Origin: Alphaproteobacteria bacterium | GTDB taxonomy: Bacteria; Pseudomonadota; Alphaproteobacteria; RF32; CAG-239 | Assembly: GCA_028706255.1 (NCBI GenBank) | Contig: JAQWBS010000008.1 | Location: forward strand, 1 to 54,081 | DNA: 54,081 nucleotides | Direction of reading: 5' to 3' | In this document: one piece after another, positions 1-9,364 of the stretch | Layout of the letters: every line of letters starts with the position of its first letter | How positions within the stretch are numbered: the stretch's first letter is position 1 | Position numbers and translations under genes: made by a program | Notes under the pieces: model-generated | Seen by the model: only the letters and a program-made list of their open reading frames with translations | The model's database searches: none | Told to the model about the DNA's origin: nothing

Positions 1-1
1 A

Positions 2-127
2 ACAAGCGCAAACTTGAAAATCAACAATATCTATACCCCTTTCGCCTTCAACCTCGGATATGCCAGAGATACTCGCTCAAACTACTCCGACGACCAAATA
101 TACCTCACAATCAGATATAATTTCTAA
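2..127 (+). CDS. Autotransporter beta-barrel C-terminus (partial, 5' cut by window edge)
   Basis: An open frame enters from the left edge and gives about 41 residues that end in LTIRYNF. The terminal Phe preceded by alternating aromatic and hydrophobic residues is the signal used by the BAM machinery on the last strand of outer-membrane barrels. The stretch is closely similar, at DNA and protein level, to the last strands of the autotransporter ending at 30829: both carry NLKINNIYTP, GYARDT and YSDDQ. It is therefore the tail of a paralogue whose passenger lies outside the window. A terminator follows directly. What the missing passenger does cannot be said. Confidence 0.8.
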   Translation, partial: TSANLKINNIYTPFAFNLGYARDTRSNYSDDQIYLTIRYNF

Positions 128-142
128 GGCATAAAAAGCCCA

Positions 143-172
143 AAAAAAACCTCTCAAATGAGAGGCTTTTTT
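143..172. terminator. Bidirectional rho-independent terminator
   Basis: CCTCTC (150-155), loop AAAT, GAGAGG (160-165), then C and six T. A run of A on the left makes it work for the convergent acetyltransferase gene as well. The same stem recurs at 26130 and 30844. Confidence 0.85.
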
Positions 173-187
173 ATCAAAATAACATTC

Positions 188-724
188 TTATTTCTCAGGG
201 AAAAAAGCACGAGAATAAAGTGCATTTCCACGCAATCCTTTCAGAGCATCAGGTTGCAATTCCAAAATCAGAAAATAGTCTTCAGCATGTTTAAAAGGCG
301 CAACGACATCATAAATCTTTGCTTTTCTAAAGCCAAATTTTGAATAATATTCAGGATTTCCAAGGGCAAGCATTGTACCATAGCCAAGTTCTTTAGCTTT
401 CTCGATTGCCTCTCTAACCATTTGTTTCCCAATCCCTTGATTTTGATATTCTGGTAAAACAGAGATAGGAGCTAAAGCCAAAGAAGTATGTATACGTTCA
501 TTAATATCATCTTCAATTTTCACTTCACTGAACATAATATGTCCAACCAAACCATTGCTATTTTCAACAACATAGGTCAGTTCAGGAACAAAATCCTCAC
601 TTGCTCTGATACGTTCCACCAAATGATGTTCATCGCCATCAGAGACCTTTGCTGATAAAAAGGCTTTTTTAACCAGTTCTTCTACTTCTTTATAATCTTG
701 TTGTGTTTCTTTTCTAATATTCAT
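188..724 (-). CDS. GNAT-family N-acetyltransferase (YhbS-like)
   Basis: A 178-residue single-domain protein of the Gcn5-related acetyltransferase fold, predicted to move an acetyl group from acetyl-CoA to an unknown amine. The acetyl-CoA pyrophosphate-binding motif A is visible at residues 90-100 (LPEYQNQGIGK, matching Q/R-x-x-G-x-G/A). The later block LGNPEYYSKFGF (121-132) is characteristic of the YhbS subgroup (COG3153). No transmembrane segment or signal peptide is present, so it should be cytoplasmic. It lies 4 bp downstream of pmbA/tldE on the same strand and may be co-transcribed. The substrate cannot be read from the sequence. Confidence 0.88.
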   Translation of the reverse strand: MNIRKETQQDYKEVEELVKKAFLSAKVSDGDEHHLVERIRASEDFVPELTYVVENSNGLVGHIMFSEVKIEDDINERIHTSLALAPISVLPEYQNQGIGKQMVREAIEKAKELGYGTMLALGNPEYYSKFGFRKAKIYDVVAPFKHAEDYFLILELQPDALKGLRGNALYSRAFFPEK

Positions 725-728
725 ATTC

Positions 729-2060
729 CTAACTACTTGCTATTGTAACATTTTTCACTAAAACTGAGGGACTTCCAATGGATCTTGACTTAAATTCTAA
801 ATCATCAGCGACCTCTTCAACATCTTCCAACAAACAATATAAGTTACCGGATATTGTAAATTGGTTAACAGGATTACTAATCATTCCTTTTTCCACAACA
901 AATCCTTCTGCACCCAAAGAGAAATCTCCTGAAACCAAATCAACCCCTGCGTGTATACCATTTAGTCTATCTATATATATACCACTATCTAAAACTTTCA
1001 ACAACTCAACTTTTGTAATATTCCCCTTTTCAACATATAAATTGAAAGGTTTAGTTCCCAGTCCGCCTGTTCCATTTCCCGTTGATTTTGTTGAATATTT
1101 ATGTGCCATTGAGAGATTAAAAAATAAATGTTGCAAAACACCTTTTTCCACAATTTTCTTATTTTGAGTCGGAAAACCATCGCCATCAAAGGAAGCTGTT
1201 GCAAACCCTTTCTCTAAATGTGGATTATCAATCAGTGTGAATTTTTCTGAGGCAATTTTTTTACCAATTGAATTAATCTTCAATTTTGAATAGCCCTTAT
1301 CAATTTCGTAAGCTGAAAAGATACCCAAAATCGAAGAGAGCAAATTTGCAAAAGTAACATTTTCAAAAACAACTCGTGTTTTTTGTGATTTCACCTCAAC
1401 ACTTCCCAACTTTGCCACTGCTTTCTCAACTGCTTTTTTTGCCAAAGACTCAGCATTAAAATCTGATTCCTTATCAAAACTGACAACTTCGCTGGCTGTT
1501 TTGTTGAGTTTGCCATCTGTTGCGCTCAAGTAAACATAAGCATAAGCCCCAAATTCTTCTTTACTCAAATTAAGCCCTAAAGAGTTTCTCATAATCAACT
1601 TACCACGACTAAAGCCATATTGTGTTGCCACAACTTTATTCACGCGCTTATCCAAAGCATAAGCCTTAGCTTCTAATTCCTTCAGAAAGGCAACTTTATC
1701 CAATTTTTCAAGTTTATCCATCAACGGAGCATATGGCTTGACTTTAGCATAATCCCCACTGCCGTCATGGAAGAAAACTTCGTCTTCATTTTCCACAATT
1801 TCCGCATTCATAACTGCTTGTTTAACAAGCATATGAATATCCTCTTCCACAAACTTTTCTGTGGTCATTTTGCCAAGTTTTCCATTAACAATGACAGAAA
1901 TTTGCAAAGTCAGATTATCAGAGCTTTCATTTTCACTCACTTCTTGTTCAAAAACAGAAAGACTATCGCTTTCCGATTCACGATAAGTGATTTGATATTT
2001 TTTCAGTCCTCTTTGCTCACAATTGGCAACAACTTTTTCAATAAATTGTTCAATAGACAT
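729..2060 (-). CDS. pmbA: PmbA/TldE, metalloprotease subunit of the TldD-TldE complex
   Basis: A 443-residue member of the TldD/PmbA family. In other bacteria TldE pairs with TldD to form a hetero-dimeric cytoplasmic protease that trims unfolded peptides (microcin B17 maturation, CcdA degradation). This paralogue lacks the HExxxH zinc site seen in the upstream gene, as expected for the TldE half. The start MSIEQFIEKV was chosen because GGAGGG lies 8 nt upstream and its A is shared with the TldD stop (TAATG). A longer open frame that continues upstream inside tldD is not credible. The one-base overlap suggests translational coupling and a 1:1 complex. Confidence 0.93.
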   Translation of the reverse strand: MSIEQFIEKVVANCEQRGLKKYQITYRESESDSLSVFEQEVSENESSDNLTLQISVIVNGKLGKMTTEKFVEEDIHMLVKQAVMNAEIVENEDEVFFHDGSGDYAKVKPYAPLMDKLEKLDKVAFLKELEAKAYALDKRVNKVVATQYGFSRGKLIMRNSLGLNLSKEEFGAYAYVYLSATDGKLNKTASEVVSFDKESDFNAESLAKKAVEKAVAKLGSVEVKSQKTRVVFENVTFANLLSSILGIFSAYEIDKGYSKLKINSIGKKIASEKFTLIDNPHLEKGFATASFDGDGFPTQNKKIVEKGVLQHLFFNLSMAHKYSTKSTGNGTGGLGTKPFNLYVEKGNITKVELLKVLDSGIYIDRLNGIHAGVDLVSGDFSLGAEGFVVEKGMISNPVNQFTISGNLYCLLEDVEEVADDLEFKSRSIGSPSVLVKNVTIASS

Positions 2061-3442
2061 TATTTTTGCCCTCCAACCGTAATTGAAGAAATATGCAATG
2101 TCGGCATGCCATGACAAACCGGAACAGAGCCAGAAGCAGAACCACACATTCCCGTTCCACTCACTTTTTCATCATTACCAACCATATCAATATTCATCAA
2201 AACATCTGCCGAATTTCCAATCAGTTTTGCTCCCTTAACAGGCTTTCCAACTTTGCCGTTTTCAATCACATATGCCTTATACACCGTAAAGTTAAAATCA
2301 CCCGTTGCTGGTTGCACAGAGCCACCACCAAACTTGGTGATATAAAGCCCCTTTTTCACAGAAGCAACAATTTCTTGCGGGTCAGATGTGCCACTTAAAA
2401 CATAAGTATTATTCATTCTTGAGGTTGGCGCAAACGTATAGTCTTGTCGGCGAGAACTTCCTGTTGGCTGTTCATTCATGCGTTGACCATTAAATCTGTC
2501 TACCAAATAACCAACTAGCTCACCGTCTTTAATCAACGTATTGCGACGTGTTTTCACACCCTCATCATCAACATTAAGCGAACCCCAAGCACTTGGAATT
2601 GTTCCGTCATCCACAAGCGTCACCTTATCAGAAGCAATTTTCTGCCCTTTTTTACCTGCAAAAACAGAAGCTCCAATTGCAACAGATGTAGCTTCAAGCG
2701 AATGTCCACAAGCTTCGTGAAACAAAACACCACCATTATTGCTAATTACCACCGGCATTTTTCCAGCAGGACAATTCACGGCTGAAAACTGTTCCACAGC
2801 ACCAGACACAACTTCCTCAGCAAAAGCTTCCAAATCAATATTTTTAACTTGTTCAAAGCCTTTCATTGCTCCTTTGCGAGAAAAATCTTCATAAACTTCT
2901 TGACCATTATCAACCGTTGCGGAAAGACTCAATGCTGTATAAGTTCTTTTATCTTCAACCCAAAGCCCTTCAGAGTTTGCAATGAGCACCTTTTGGGTCT
3001 TATCCAAAACACTTGCTTCAATACGTTTAATTTTATCGCTTTTGGCATATGCTTTTTGTGAAAGCACAGATAAATATTCTTTTTTTTCTTGTTTAGAAAC
3101 ATCTAATGGGTTGAGCAAAACAGGATGGACAGTCTTAAACTTCTCTTCAACAAAATTGATTTGAACATTTCTTTTTTCACTCTTAATCGCTTGAGCTGCC
3201 TTATGAGCCGCCTTTAAAAGCCCATCTCTGGTTAAATCGTTTGTTGAAACATAAGCATAGAAAAAGCCTTTCGTGACCCTAATTCCCACCCCACAAGTGA
3301 TATCAAAAGCCGAACTTTCAATTTTATGATTGCCCATCAACAGGCTATTCGTAATCTTGTCTTCAAAAAAGACTTCAGCAAATTCACCTCCTGTTTTGAG
3401 TGCTTCATCTAAAACATCTAAAACTAAGATTTTATCAAGCAT
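2060..3442 (-). CDS. tldD: TldD, zinc metalloprotease subunit
   Basis: 460 residues; catalytic partner of TldE. The zinc-binding HEACGH (residues 242-247) followed by SLEATS matches the family HExxxH motif, and glycine-rich blocks typical of TldD follow it. The start MLDKILVLDV was chosen because AAAGGA lies about 8 nt upstream. The start overlaps the end of rlmE by 8 nt (ATG inside the last codons of rlmE), giving an operon rlmE-tldD-pmbA with both junctions overlapping. The longer open frame upstream runs into rlmE and is rejected. Cytoplasmic; no signal peptide. Confidence 0.95.
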   Translation of the reverse strand: MLDKILVLDVLDEALKTGGEFAEVFFEDKITNSLLMGNHKIESSAFDITCGVGIRVTKGFFYAYVSTNDLTRDGLLKAAHKAAQAIKSEKRNVQINFVEEKFKTVHPVLLNPLDVSKQEKKEYLSVLSQKAYAKSDKIKRIEASVLDKTQKVLIANSEGLWVEDKRTYTALSLSATVDNGQEVYEDFSRKGAMKGFEQVKNIDLEAFAEEVVSGAVEQFSAVNCPAGKMPVVISNNGGVLFHEACGHSLEATSVAIGASVFAGKKGQKIASDKVTLVDDGTIPSAWGSLNVDDEGVKTRRNTLIKDGELVGYLVDRFNGQRMNEQPTGSSRRQDYTFAPTSRMNNTYVLSGTSDPQEIVASVKKGLYITKFGGGSVQPATGDFNFTVYKAYVIENGKVGKPVKGAKLIGNSADVLMNIDMVGNDEKVSGTGMCGSASGSVPVCHGMPTLHISSITVGGQK

Positions 3443-4133
3443 TTTTATTTCCTTTGAACCCTTGTGCAACCAAATATGTTTCAGATGAATCCTTACGGCT
3501 GGCATCTGGCTTAAAATGTGTCACTTTCGTGAAGTTCTTTTTAATATCATTCAAAAGGGTTGTTTCAGCCCCTCCTTGGAAAACCTTAGCAATAAAAATA
3601 CCACCTTCTGCCAAAACTTCTTTTGCAAAATGATATGCCAATTCCACCAACCAAATTGTTCTTAAGTGGTCTGTTTGTTGATGTCCAATGGTGTTTGCCG
3701 CCATATCACTCATCACCACGTCAGCTTCGCCTTCCAATAAAGCTTTCAAATCGTCTGCGGCATTTGGTTCAGTGAAATCTTGGCAAAGCAAGGTTGCGCC
3801 ATGAATTGGTTCTGTTTCTAAAATATCAAGCCCAACAATTTGCCCTGCTCCTTTGTTTTTAGCAACAGCAATTTGTGTCCAGCCTCCAGGGGCACAGCCC
3901 AAGTCGACAATTCGCTTGCCTTTTCCTAAAAACTTATATTTCTCATCAAGTTGAATGAGTTTATATGTTGCACGAGAGCGATATCCCTCTTTCTGAGCCG
4001 CTGAAACATATGGGTCGTTTAATTGTCGTTGCAACCATAACGTAGAAGATTTCGTTCGTGACTTCGCTGTTTTCACACGAACCGACAAACTTCTTTGTGC
4101 CCTAACTTTTGTACTTGATTTCTTAATTACCAT
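3435..4133 (-). CDS. rlmE: RlmE (FtsJ/RrmJ), 23S rRNA U2552 2'-O-methyltransferase
   Basis: 232 residues. It methylates the 2'-OH of U2552 in the ribosomal A-loop with S-adenosylmethionine, a late step in 50S assembly. The SAM loop DLGCAPGGW is at 77-85. The catalytic K-D-K-E set is intact: K58 in ATYKL, D143 in VMSDMAAN, K183 in FIAKVFQGG and E218 in DSSETYLV. A basic N-terminal extension of about 40 residues (rich in K, R, S) precedes the core and may contact rRNA. It is first in the rlmE-tldD-pmbA overlap operon and is preceded by an AT-rich 14-bp inverted repeat. rlmE beside a Ppx/GppA gene is a known alphaproteobacterial arrangement. Confidence 0.96.
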   Translation of the reverse strand: MVIKKSSTKVRAQRSLSVRVKTAKSRTKSSTLWLQRQLNDPYVSAAQKEGYRSRATYKLIQLDEKYKFLGKGKRIVDLGCAPGGWTQIAVAKNKGAGQIVGLDILETEPIHGATLLCQDFTEPNAADDLKALLEGEADVVMSDMAANTIGHQQTDHLRTIWLVELAYHFAKEVLAEGGIFIAKVFQGGAETTLLNDIKKNFTKVTHFKPDASRKDSSETYLVAQGFKGNKNA

Positions 4134-4147
4134 CTTTTTCTCAAAAA

Positions 4148-4181
4148 AATATATACCTATAACTGCATATAGGTATATATT
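4148..4181 (-). promoter_or_regulatory. Perfect 14-bp inverted repeat, terminator- or attenuator-like
   Basis: Arms at 4148-4161 and 4168-4181 (AATATATACCTATA and its exact complement) enclose the 6-nt loop ACTGCA. Read on the minus strand, the hairpin lies about 35 bp after the stop of the Ppx/GppA gene and is followed by a run of T, then by the rlmE start 15 bp on. It can be a weak AT-rich terminator of the phosphatase gene, an attenuator for rlmE, or a palindromic operator. The symmetry is visible; the role is inferred. Confidence 0.55.
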
Positions 4182-4215
4182 ATTCTCAAATCAATTGCAA
4201 AGATTTATTGTTTTT

Positions 4216-5295
4216 TTATCTTGAAATCCGTTTTTTAACAGACATAATCTTTAACAACGTTTGCTTATTTCCCTTTTTATCACTTGAGCCTGATTGTGTT
4301 TTTCCTTTTAATGTTATTTTTAGACTTTTAATTCTATCCATTCTTTTTTTAGAAGATTTATTTTTATTAAACATTTCTCCAGCCAATCCTTCTTTAGGAC
4401 CTTTTAAGGAGGCTCTAACTTCCTGATTTTTATCAAGATTGAACACAGCCAAAGTTTCTTTAAAAATAAACGAACCTGTAACTATTTGCGGTGCGGCTTT
4501 AAAGCCTGAATAACCTCTCTTATAAACATCTTTAGGATGCATTTGAGAGAGTTCCTGCAAGATAAGCATTAACTCTAGTGAGTTAATTTTCTGTCCATCG
4601 ACTTCTTCGGGTAAAAATTTCTCATGTCCGGCTTTTTTACTCAAAATTCTCATCACACTTGACGTATTTGTCACAACATCTAATTCGCCAGCATATGCCT
4701 CAAAGCCAACCTCTTTTTTAAATTTCTCAATCTGTGTTTGAAGATTTTCTTCTTCATTTTTTAAAACGTCATCTCTAAATTCTTTACTCTTATCAAGTTT
4801 TTCAAGCAAAAACCGAGACCCAATGAGCGAAAGTGTTCCAACAACTTTCTTTTCTTTAGCTGAATAAAGCGCAATATCCGTTGACCCACCACCCATATCA
4901 ACAATCAATTTATTTTTATTATTTTGTTGTTCCTTATCGGCAATAATGGCCTTTGCAAAAAGTTCCGCTTCTCTTTTTGCCGAAATAATTTCAATCTCAA
5001 CACCAATTTTTTGTTTGATTTTTGCAATCACATCAGCAGAATTTTCACCATCTCTAAAGCCCTCTGTGGCAATAATTCTAACATCAGTCTTATCTTTAAT
5101 GTCCAAGTCAAATTTTTTGAGTTCATCTGAAAAATCATTAAGGCAGGCAAAAAGATAATCTTCCCCGATTTTGCTATCTACCATATTTCTTTTTGAGGAG
5201 AAATCTTTATAGAACACTGTTTCGCCTTGAGGATTAATTACCCCGACACGCCACTTATTTGTTCCAAATTCAATGACAGCTTTATTTTGTCCCAT
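4216..5295 (-). CDS. Divergent Ppx/GppA-family phosphatase paralogue (first of three)
   Basis: 359 residues with the ASKHA fold of exopolyphosphatase/pppGpp phosphohydrolases. The phosphate-1 motif, normally DLGSNS, reads EFGTNKWRV, so its Asp is replaced by Glu. The block usually ATAACR reads ATEGFRDG, and the Glu-rich EEARL motif reads REAELF. The second phosphate loop DMGGGSTD is kept. A basic Lys/Ser-rich tail of about 50 residues ends the protein. The changes suggest altered catalysis or a sensor role rather than a standard Ppx. The start ATG at 5295 was preferred over an in-frame GTG two codons upstream because AGAGGTGG fits it as ribosome binding site. It lies about 100 bp downstream of the second paralogue. 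Confidence 0.8.
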   Translation of the reverse strand: MGQNKAVIEFGTNKWRVGVINPQGETVFYKDFSSKRNMVDSKIGEDYLFACLNDFSDELKKFDLDIKDKTDVRIIATEGFRDGENSADVIAKIKQKIGVEIEIISAKREAELFAKAIIADKEQQNNKNKLIVDMGGGSTDIALYSAKEKKVVGTLSLIGSRFLLEKLDKSKEFRDDVLKNEEENLQTQIEKFKKEVGFEAYAGELDVVTNTSSVMRILSKKAGHEKFLPEEVDGQKINSLELMLILQELSQMHPKDVYKRGYSGFKAAPQIVTGSFIFKETLAVFNLDKNQEVRASLKGPKEGLAGEMFNKNKSSKKRMDRIKSLKITLKGKTQSGSSDKKGNKQTLLKIMSVKKRISR

Positions 5296-5400
5296 ATCCA
5301 CCTCTAAAAATAACAGATAGGAATATAATAGACAAAAAGGCTAAAAATGTCAATTAATTACGACAAGACTTATTTTGTGAAAGAATTTTTAAAGGCGCAT

Positions 5401-6333
5401 CTACATCAATTTTATCAACTCTCGGACAACGCCTTCTTTAACACTTCCTAAAGAGGCAACAACTTTATCCATTTCAAAAGTTTTAGCGACTGTTTCGAAG
5501 ATAAGACAAGAAGCGACAAAGATTGAGCTTCTATTTTGTCCAACATATGGCGACTGAGCAAGTTCAGAAACAGATTTTTTATAGAAAGCATTTAACAATG
5601 GTTCAACTTTTTGCACCTCAATCTCATAACCATCGGAATTGCCACGCTCATATTTCTCAAACTCATGGAAAGCCGCTGCTAAGCGAAGCGGAGTGCTTGA
5701 AGCACCAATAAAGGAAATTGAATCAGCATATTTATCAAAATTGCTATCCTCAATAAATTTATCTAAATATCCCTTAAGCTCTTTGCGGAATTTATCAGCA
5801 TTTCTTTGAGAATATTCCGCTAATTTAAATTTTTCAGAAGCATTTCTTCCGCCCCATGGAATTGAGGTCGAATGAATGATTTTTGGAGTTTCAGTGTTTG
5901 TTGCTAAAGAAATTTCCGTTGAGCCACCTCCAGAATCAAACGCCAGAATATATTTCTTGCTTTTATCAGCATGTCCCAAAGCACCAAGCAAAGTTAATCT
6001 TGCTTCTTCCTCTCCGCTGATAATGTCTAACTCAATTCCAGATTCATTTTTAATTGCTTTAATCAATGCGTCAGCATTTTTTGCTTTTCTTGCCGCAGCT
6101 GTGGCAACGGCATGATATGCCTCAACATTATGAATATCCATCTCTTGTCGGAAATCAAAGAAACACTGTGCTGCACGAGAAATTGCTTCTTCTGAAAGGA
6201 TGCCTTCCGCAATCAAACCTTCTCCCAAACGAACAGAAATGCCATTATGAAAAACTTCTTTTCCTGTTTCATCAACAATTGATAAGCGACAAGAATTACT
6301 TCCCAAATCAATTGCAGCATATCTCTTAGGCAT
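5401..6333 (-). CDS. Ppx/GppA-family phosphatase (second of three)
   Basis: 310 residues, the size of the single two-lobed ASKHA core without the C-terminal HD domain of E. coli Ppx. Motifs are canonical: AAIDLGSNSCRL near the N-terminus, ATAAARKAKN, SGEEEARLTLLG and FDSGGGSTEISL. It is expected to hydrolyse polyphosphate and/or pppGpp in the cytoplasm. The start MPKRYAAID was chosen with AAGGAA upstream; a TTG-initiated form would be six residues longer. The start codon overlaps the stop of the third paralogue by 8 nt, so the two are translationally coupled. Which substrate it prefers cannot be told from sequence. Confidence 0.9.
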   Translation of the reverse strand: MPKRYAAIDLGSNSCRLSIVDETGKEVFHNGISVRLGEGLIAEGILSEEAISRAAQCFFDFRQEMDIHNVEAYHAVATAAARKAKNADALIKAIKNESGIELDIISGEEEARLTLLGALGHADKSKKYILAFDSGGGSTEISLATNTETPKIIHSTSIPWGGRNASEKFKLAEYSQRNADKFRKELKGYLDKFIEDSNFDKYADSISFIGASSTPLRLAAAFHEFEKYERGNSDGYEIEVQKVEPLLNAFYKKSVSELAQSPYVGQNRSSIFVASCLIFETVAKTFEMDKVVASLGSVKEGVVRELIKLM

Positions 6334-7420
6334 TATCTTTATTCCTTGCAAAAAACTTCTTTTTCTTATGACGATAAAATTTATGGCGATGATTGTGATT
6401 ATTATGGTTGGTATGATTCGGCTTATGCATTAAGTCAAGCAAAATGCCTTCACGTATTCCTCTATCAGCAACAGTCACCTCAGAAATTGGCCAAAAAGAG
6501 CAAAGCCCTTCAATAATTGCACAGCCAGCAATGGTTAAATCTGCTTTCTGCAAGCCAATGCAAGGGTGTTTTTTTCGCCCCTCGTCACCAATCATTTTAA
6601 TTTTATTAATGGCTCGATATAAATCTTGTCTTGAGATTGAAATTCCATCAACTGCGGAACGATTATATCGGGTCAAATTAAGGTGAAATGCTCCCAAAAC
6701 AGTCACTGTCCCAGAAGTTCCAATAATTTGAATTTCATGTTTAGAAATGCCTTCAGAAATTTTGTGCTTTTCATCAAACTCTTTCAAAAGTTTGTGCGTT
6801 CTTTCCATGATTGTGTCATATGCCAAATTCGTCATATCCGCATCAGGAAACGCCTCAGAAACCGTCACCACGCCATAAGGAAGCGAAACAAATCCTTCAA
6901 TAAAAATCCGCCCCGAATTTGAAATTCTTGCGAGTGAAATTTCCGTTGAGCCACCTCCAATATCAAAAATAAGCCCTCTTTTGATGTTTCGATTAAGCAA
7001 TGGAACACAACCAACAGCCGCCAATCTAGATTCTTCTTTAGAAGAAATAATCTCAATATTAAGCCCTGTTTCCTTTTTGACCATATTCATAAAAACATCA
7101 CAATTTGTTGCCCGACGACAAGCCGCCGTTGCCACAAAACGTGTTCCTGAAATGGGTTGATATTCTTCAATGACACCAGAACAAACCTTCAAAGCAGCAA
7201 TCGTTCTTTTGATTGCTCGCAAGGAGAGTTCATTATTTTGAATGATGCCTTCGCCTAAGCGGGTAATTTTTGAATAAGTTTCAATCACTCTGAAAGAAGA
7301 AGGGGTCGGTGTAGCAATCACCAAGCGACAACAGTTCGTCCCTAAGTCAATGGCAGCATATTTGGCTGAACCATTTTCTTTTTTACTTATATTTTTGCCA
7401 CTGTCATCAAACTTCTTCAT
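6326..7420 (-). CDS. Ppx/GppA-family phosphatase with His/Asn/Lys-rich tail (third of three)
   Basis: 364 residues. It has the standard motifs AAIDLGTNCCRLVIATP, ATAACRRATN, SSKEESRLAAVG and FDIGGGSTEISL, so it is probably active on polyphosphate or pppGpp. The C-terminus, from about residue 332, is a low-complexity basic tail of alternating His and Asn followed by HKKKKFF. Such a tail could bind metal, polyphosphate or nucleic acid; that is inference. The gene starts 9 nt after the ccrM stop and overlaps the second paralogue by 8 nt, so ccrM and the phosphatases are likely one transcript. Confidence 0.9.
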   Translation of the reverse strand: MKKFDDSGKNISKKENGSAKYAAIDLGTNCCRLVIATPTPSSFRVIETYSKITRLGEGIIQNNELSLRAIKRTIAALKVCSGVIEEYQPISGTRFVATAACRRATNCDVFMNMVKKETGLNIEIISSKEESRLAAVGCVPLLNRNIKRGLIFDIGGGSTEISLARISNSGRIFIEGFVSLPYGVVTVSEAFPDADMTNLAYDTIMERTHKLLKEFDEKHKISEGISKHEIQIIGTSGTVTVLGAFHLNLTRYNRSAVDGISISRQDLYRAINKIKMIGDEGRKKHPCIGLQKADLTIAGCAIIEGLCSFWPISEVTVADRGIREGILLDLMHKPNHTNHNNHNHRHKFYRHKKKKFFARNKDNA

Positions 7421-7429
7421 TTATTTCTA

Positions 7430-8533
<1,104 letters not shown>

Positions 8534-8584
8534 TCAACTTTTCCTAAGTTTTTACTGATATGAAATGATTATGCTCTGAATATG

Positions 8585-8612
8585 GTTATAATTTTATTAA
8601 CAAAAATGACAA
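8585..8612 (-). promoter_or_regulatory. Candidate sigma70-type promoter for ccrM
   Basis: On the minus strand, TTGTCA (8612-8607) and TATAAC (8590-8585) are 16 bp apart, ending 57 bp before the ccrM start. The match is good for an AT-rich genome, but chance matches are common in such sequence. Confidence 0.45.
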
Positions 8613-8649
8613 AATTTTCTATTTTTATCCAAATAATTTTTAGATGAAA

Positions 8650-9267
8650 TTATAAAAACGCTTTAATAGGTTTATAAGACTTGCGATGTTCGGGCGTTAT
8701 ACCGTGTTTTTTCAAGCCTTCAATATGTAATTTTGTGCCATAACCAGCATTTTTTTCAAACCCATAAAAAGGATATTTTTTTGCCAAATCATTCATCAGT
8801 CTATCTCGATAAACCTTTGCTACGATGGAAGAAGCGGCAATAGAGATAGATTTTCCATCTCCCTGAATAACTGTTTTGACTCCACAAGGAAAATCTTTTG
8901 GGGTTTGATTGCCGTCGATGATGGCAAACTCAGGCGAAATACTCAATCCCTTAACTGCTCGTTTCATTGCCAAAAAAGTCGCCTGAAGAATGTTTATTTC
9001 GTCAATTTCCTCCGAACTTGCCTGCCCCACACCAATTGCCACATTTCCTTTTTTTTCTTCAAGCAAAAGCCTTTCATAAAGCATTTCTCGCTTCTTTGCG
9101 GAAAGTTTTTTAGAATCATTGAGCGAATCCAAGAAAAGTTTGTCCATCTTACGATTAAGAATGACCACAGCTCCCGCAACCACAGGACCAGCCCAAGGGC
9201 CTCTTCCAGCCTCATCGACCCCAACAACCACCTTATCTATGCTTTCTTCAATTTCAAAACTCGGCAT
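8650..9267 (-). CDS. rnhB: Ribonuclease HII
   Basis: 205 residues. It cuts the RNA strand of RNA-DNA hybrids and starts removal of misincorporated ribonucleotides. The metal-binding residues are visible: D18 and E19 in DEAGRG, D118 in IIDGN and D137 in IQGDGKS, followed by SIAASSIVAKVYRD. Length and start (AGAGGAAA about 5 nt upstream of the ATG) agree with the family. It is transcribed away from the GNAT gene at 9365, with about 100 bp shared between the two starts. The ccrM gene follows on the same strand after a 120-bp gap that has its own promoter candidate. Confidence 0.96.
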   Translation of the reverse strand: MPSFEIEESIDKVVVGVDEAGRGPWAGPVVAGAVVILNRKMDKLFLDSLNDSKKLSAKKREMLYERLLLEEKKGNVAIGVGQASSEEIDEINILQATFLAMKRAVKGLSISPEFAIIDGNQTPKDFPCGVKTVIQGDGKSISIAASSIVAKVYRDRLMNDLAKKYPFYGFEKNAGYGTKLHIEGLKKHGITPEHRKSYKPIKAFL

Positions 9268-9304
9268 ATATTTTCCTCTATTTTGTCAAAAATGGTACAA
9301 AATT

Positions 9305-9333
9305 TTGTTTACTATTATATTTATTTATGATAT
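9305..9333 (+). promoter_or_regulatory. Candidate promoter for the acetyltransferase at 9365
   Basis: TTGTTT and TGATAT are separated by 17 bp, in the gap between divergent genes. The -35 match is imperfect. Confidence 0.3.
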
Positions 9334-9364
9334 ATTCTTCAAGTCATTTATGGAGAGAAACAAG

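Noticed and set aside
778-1167. Plus-strand 129-residue open frame inside pmbA.
   Set aside because: Antisense to a well-conserved gene, no start signals; AT-rich minus-strand genes often leave such open frames.
2061-2147. Longer N-terminus for PmbA/TldE.
   Set aside because: The extra codons lie inside tldD; the ATG with GGAGGG and the TAATG junction is better.
9119-9364. Longer N-terminus for the second acetyltransferase.
   Set aside because: It would be antisense to rnhB and the peptide does not fit the GNAT fold.
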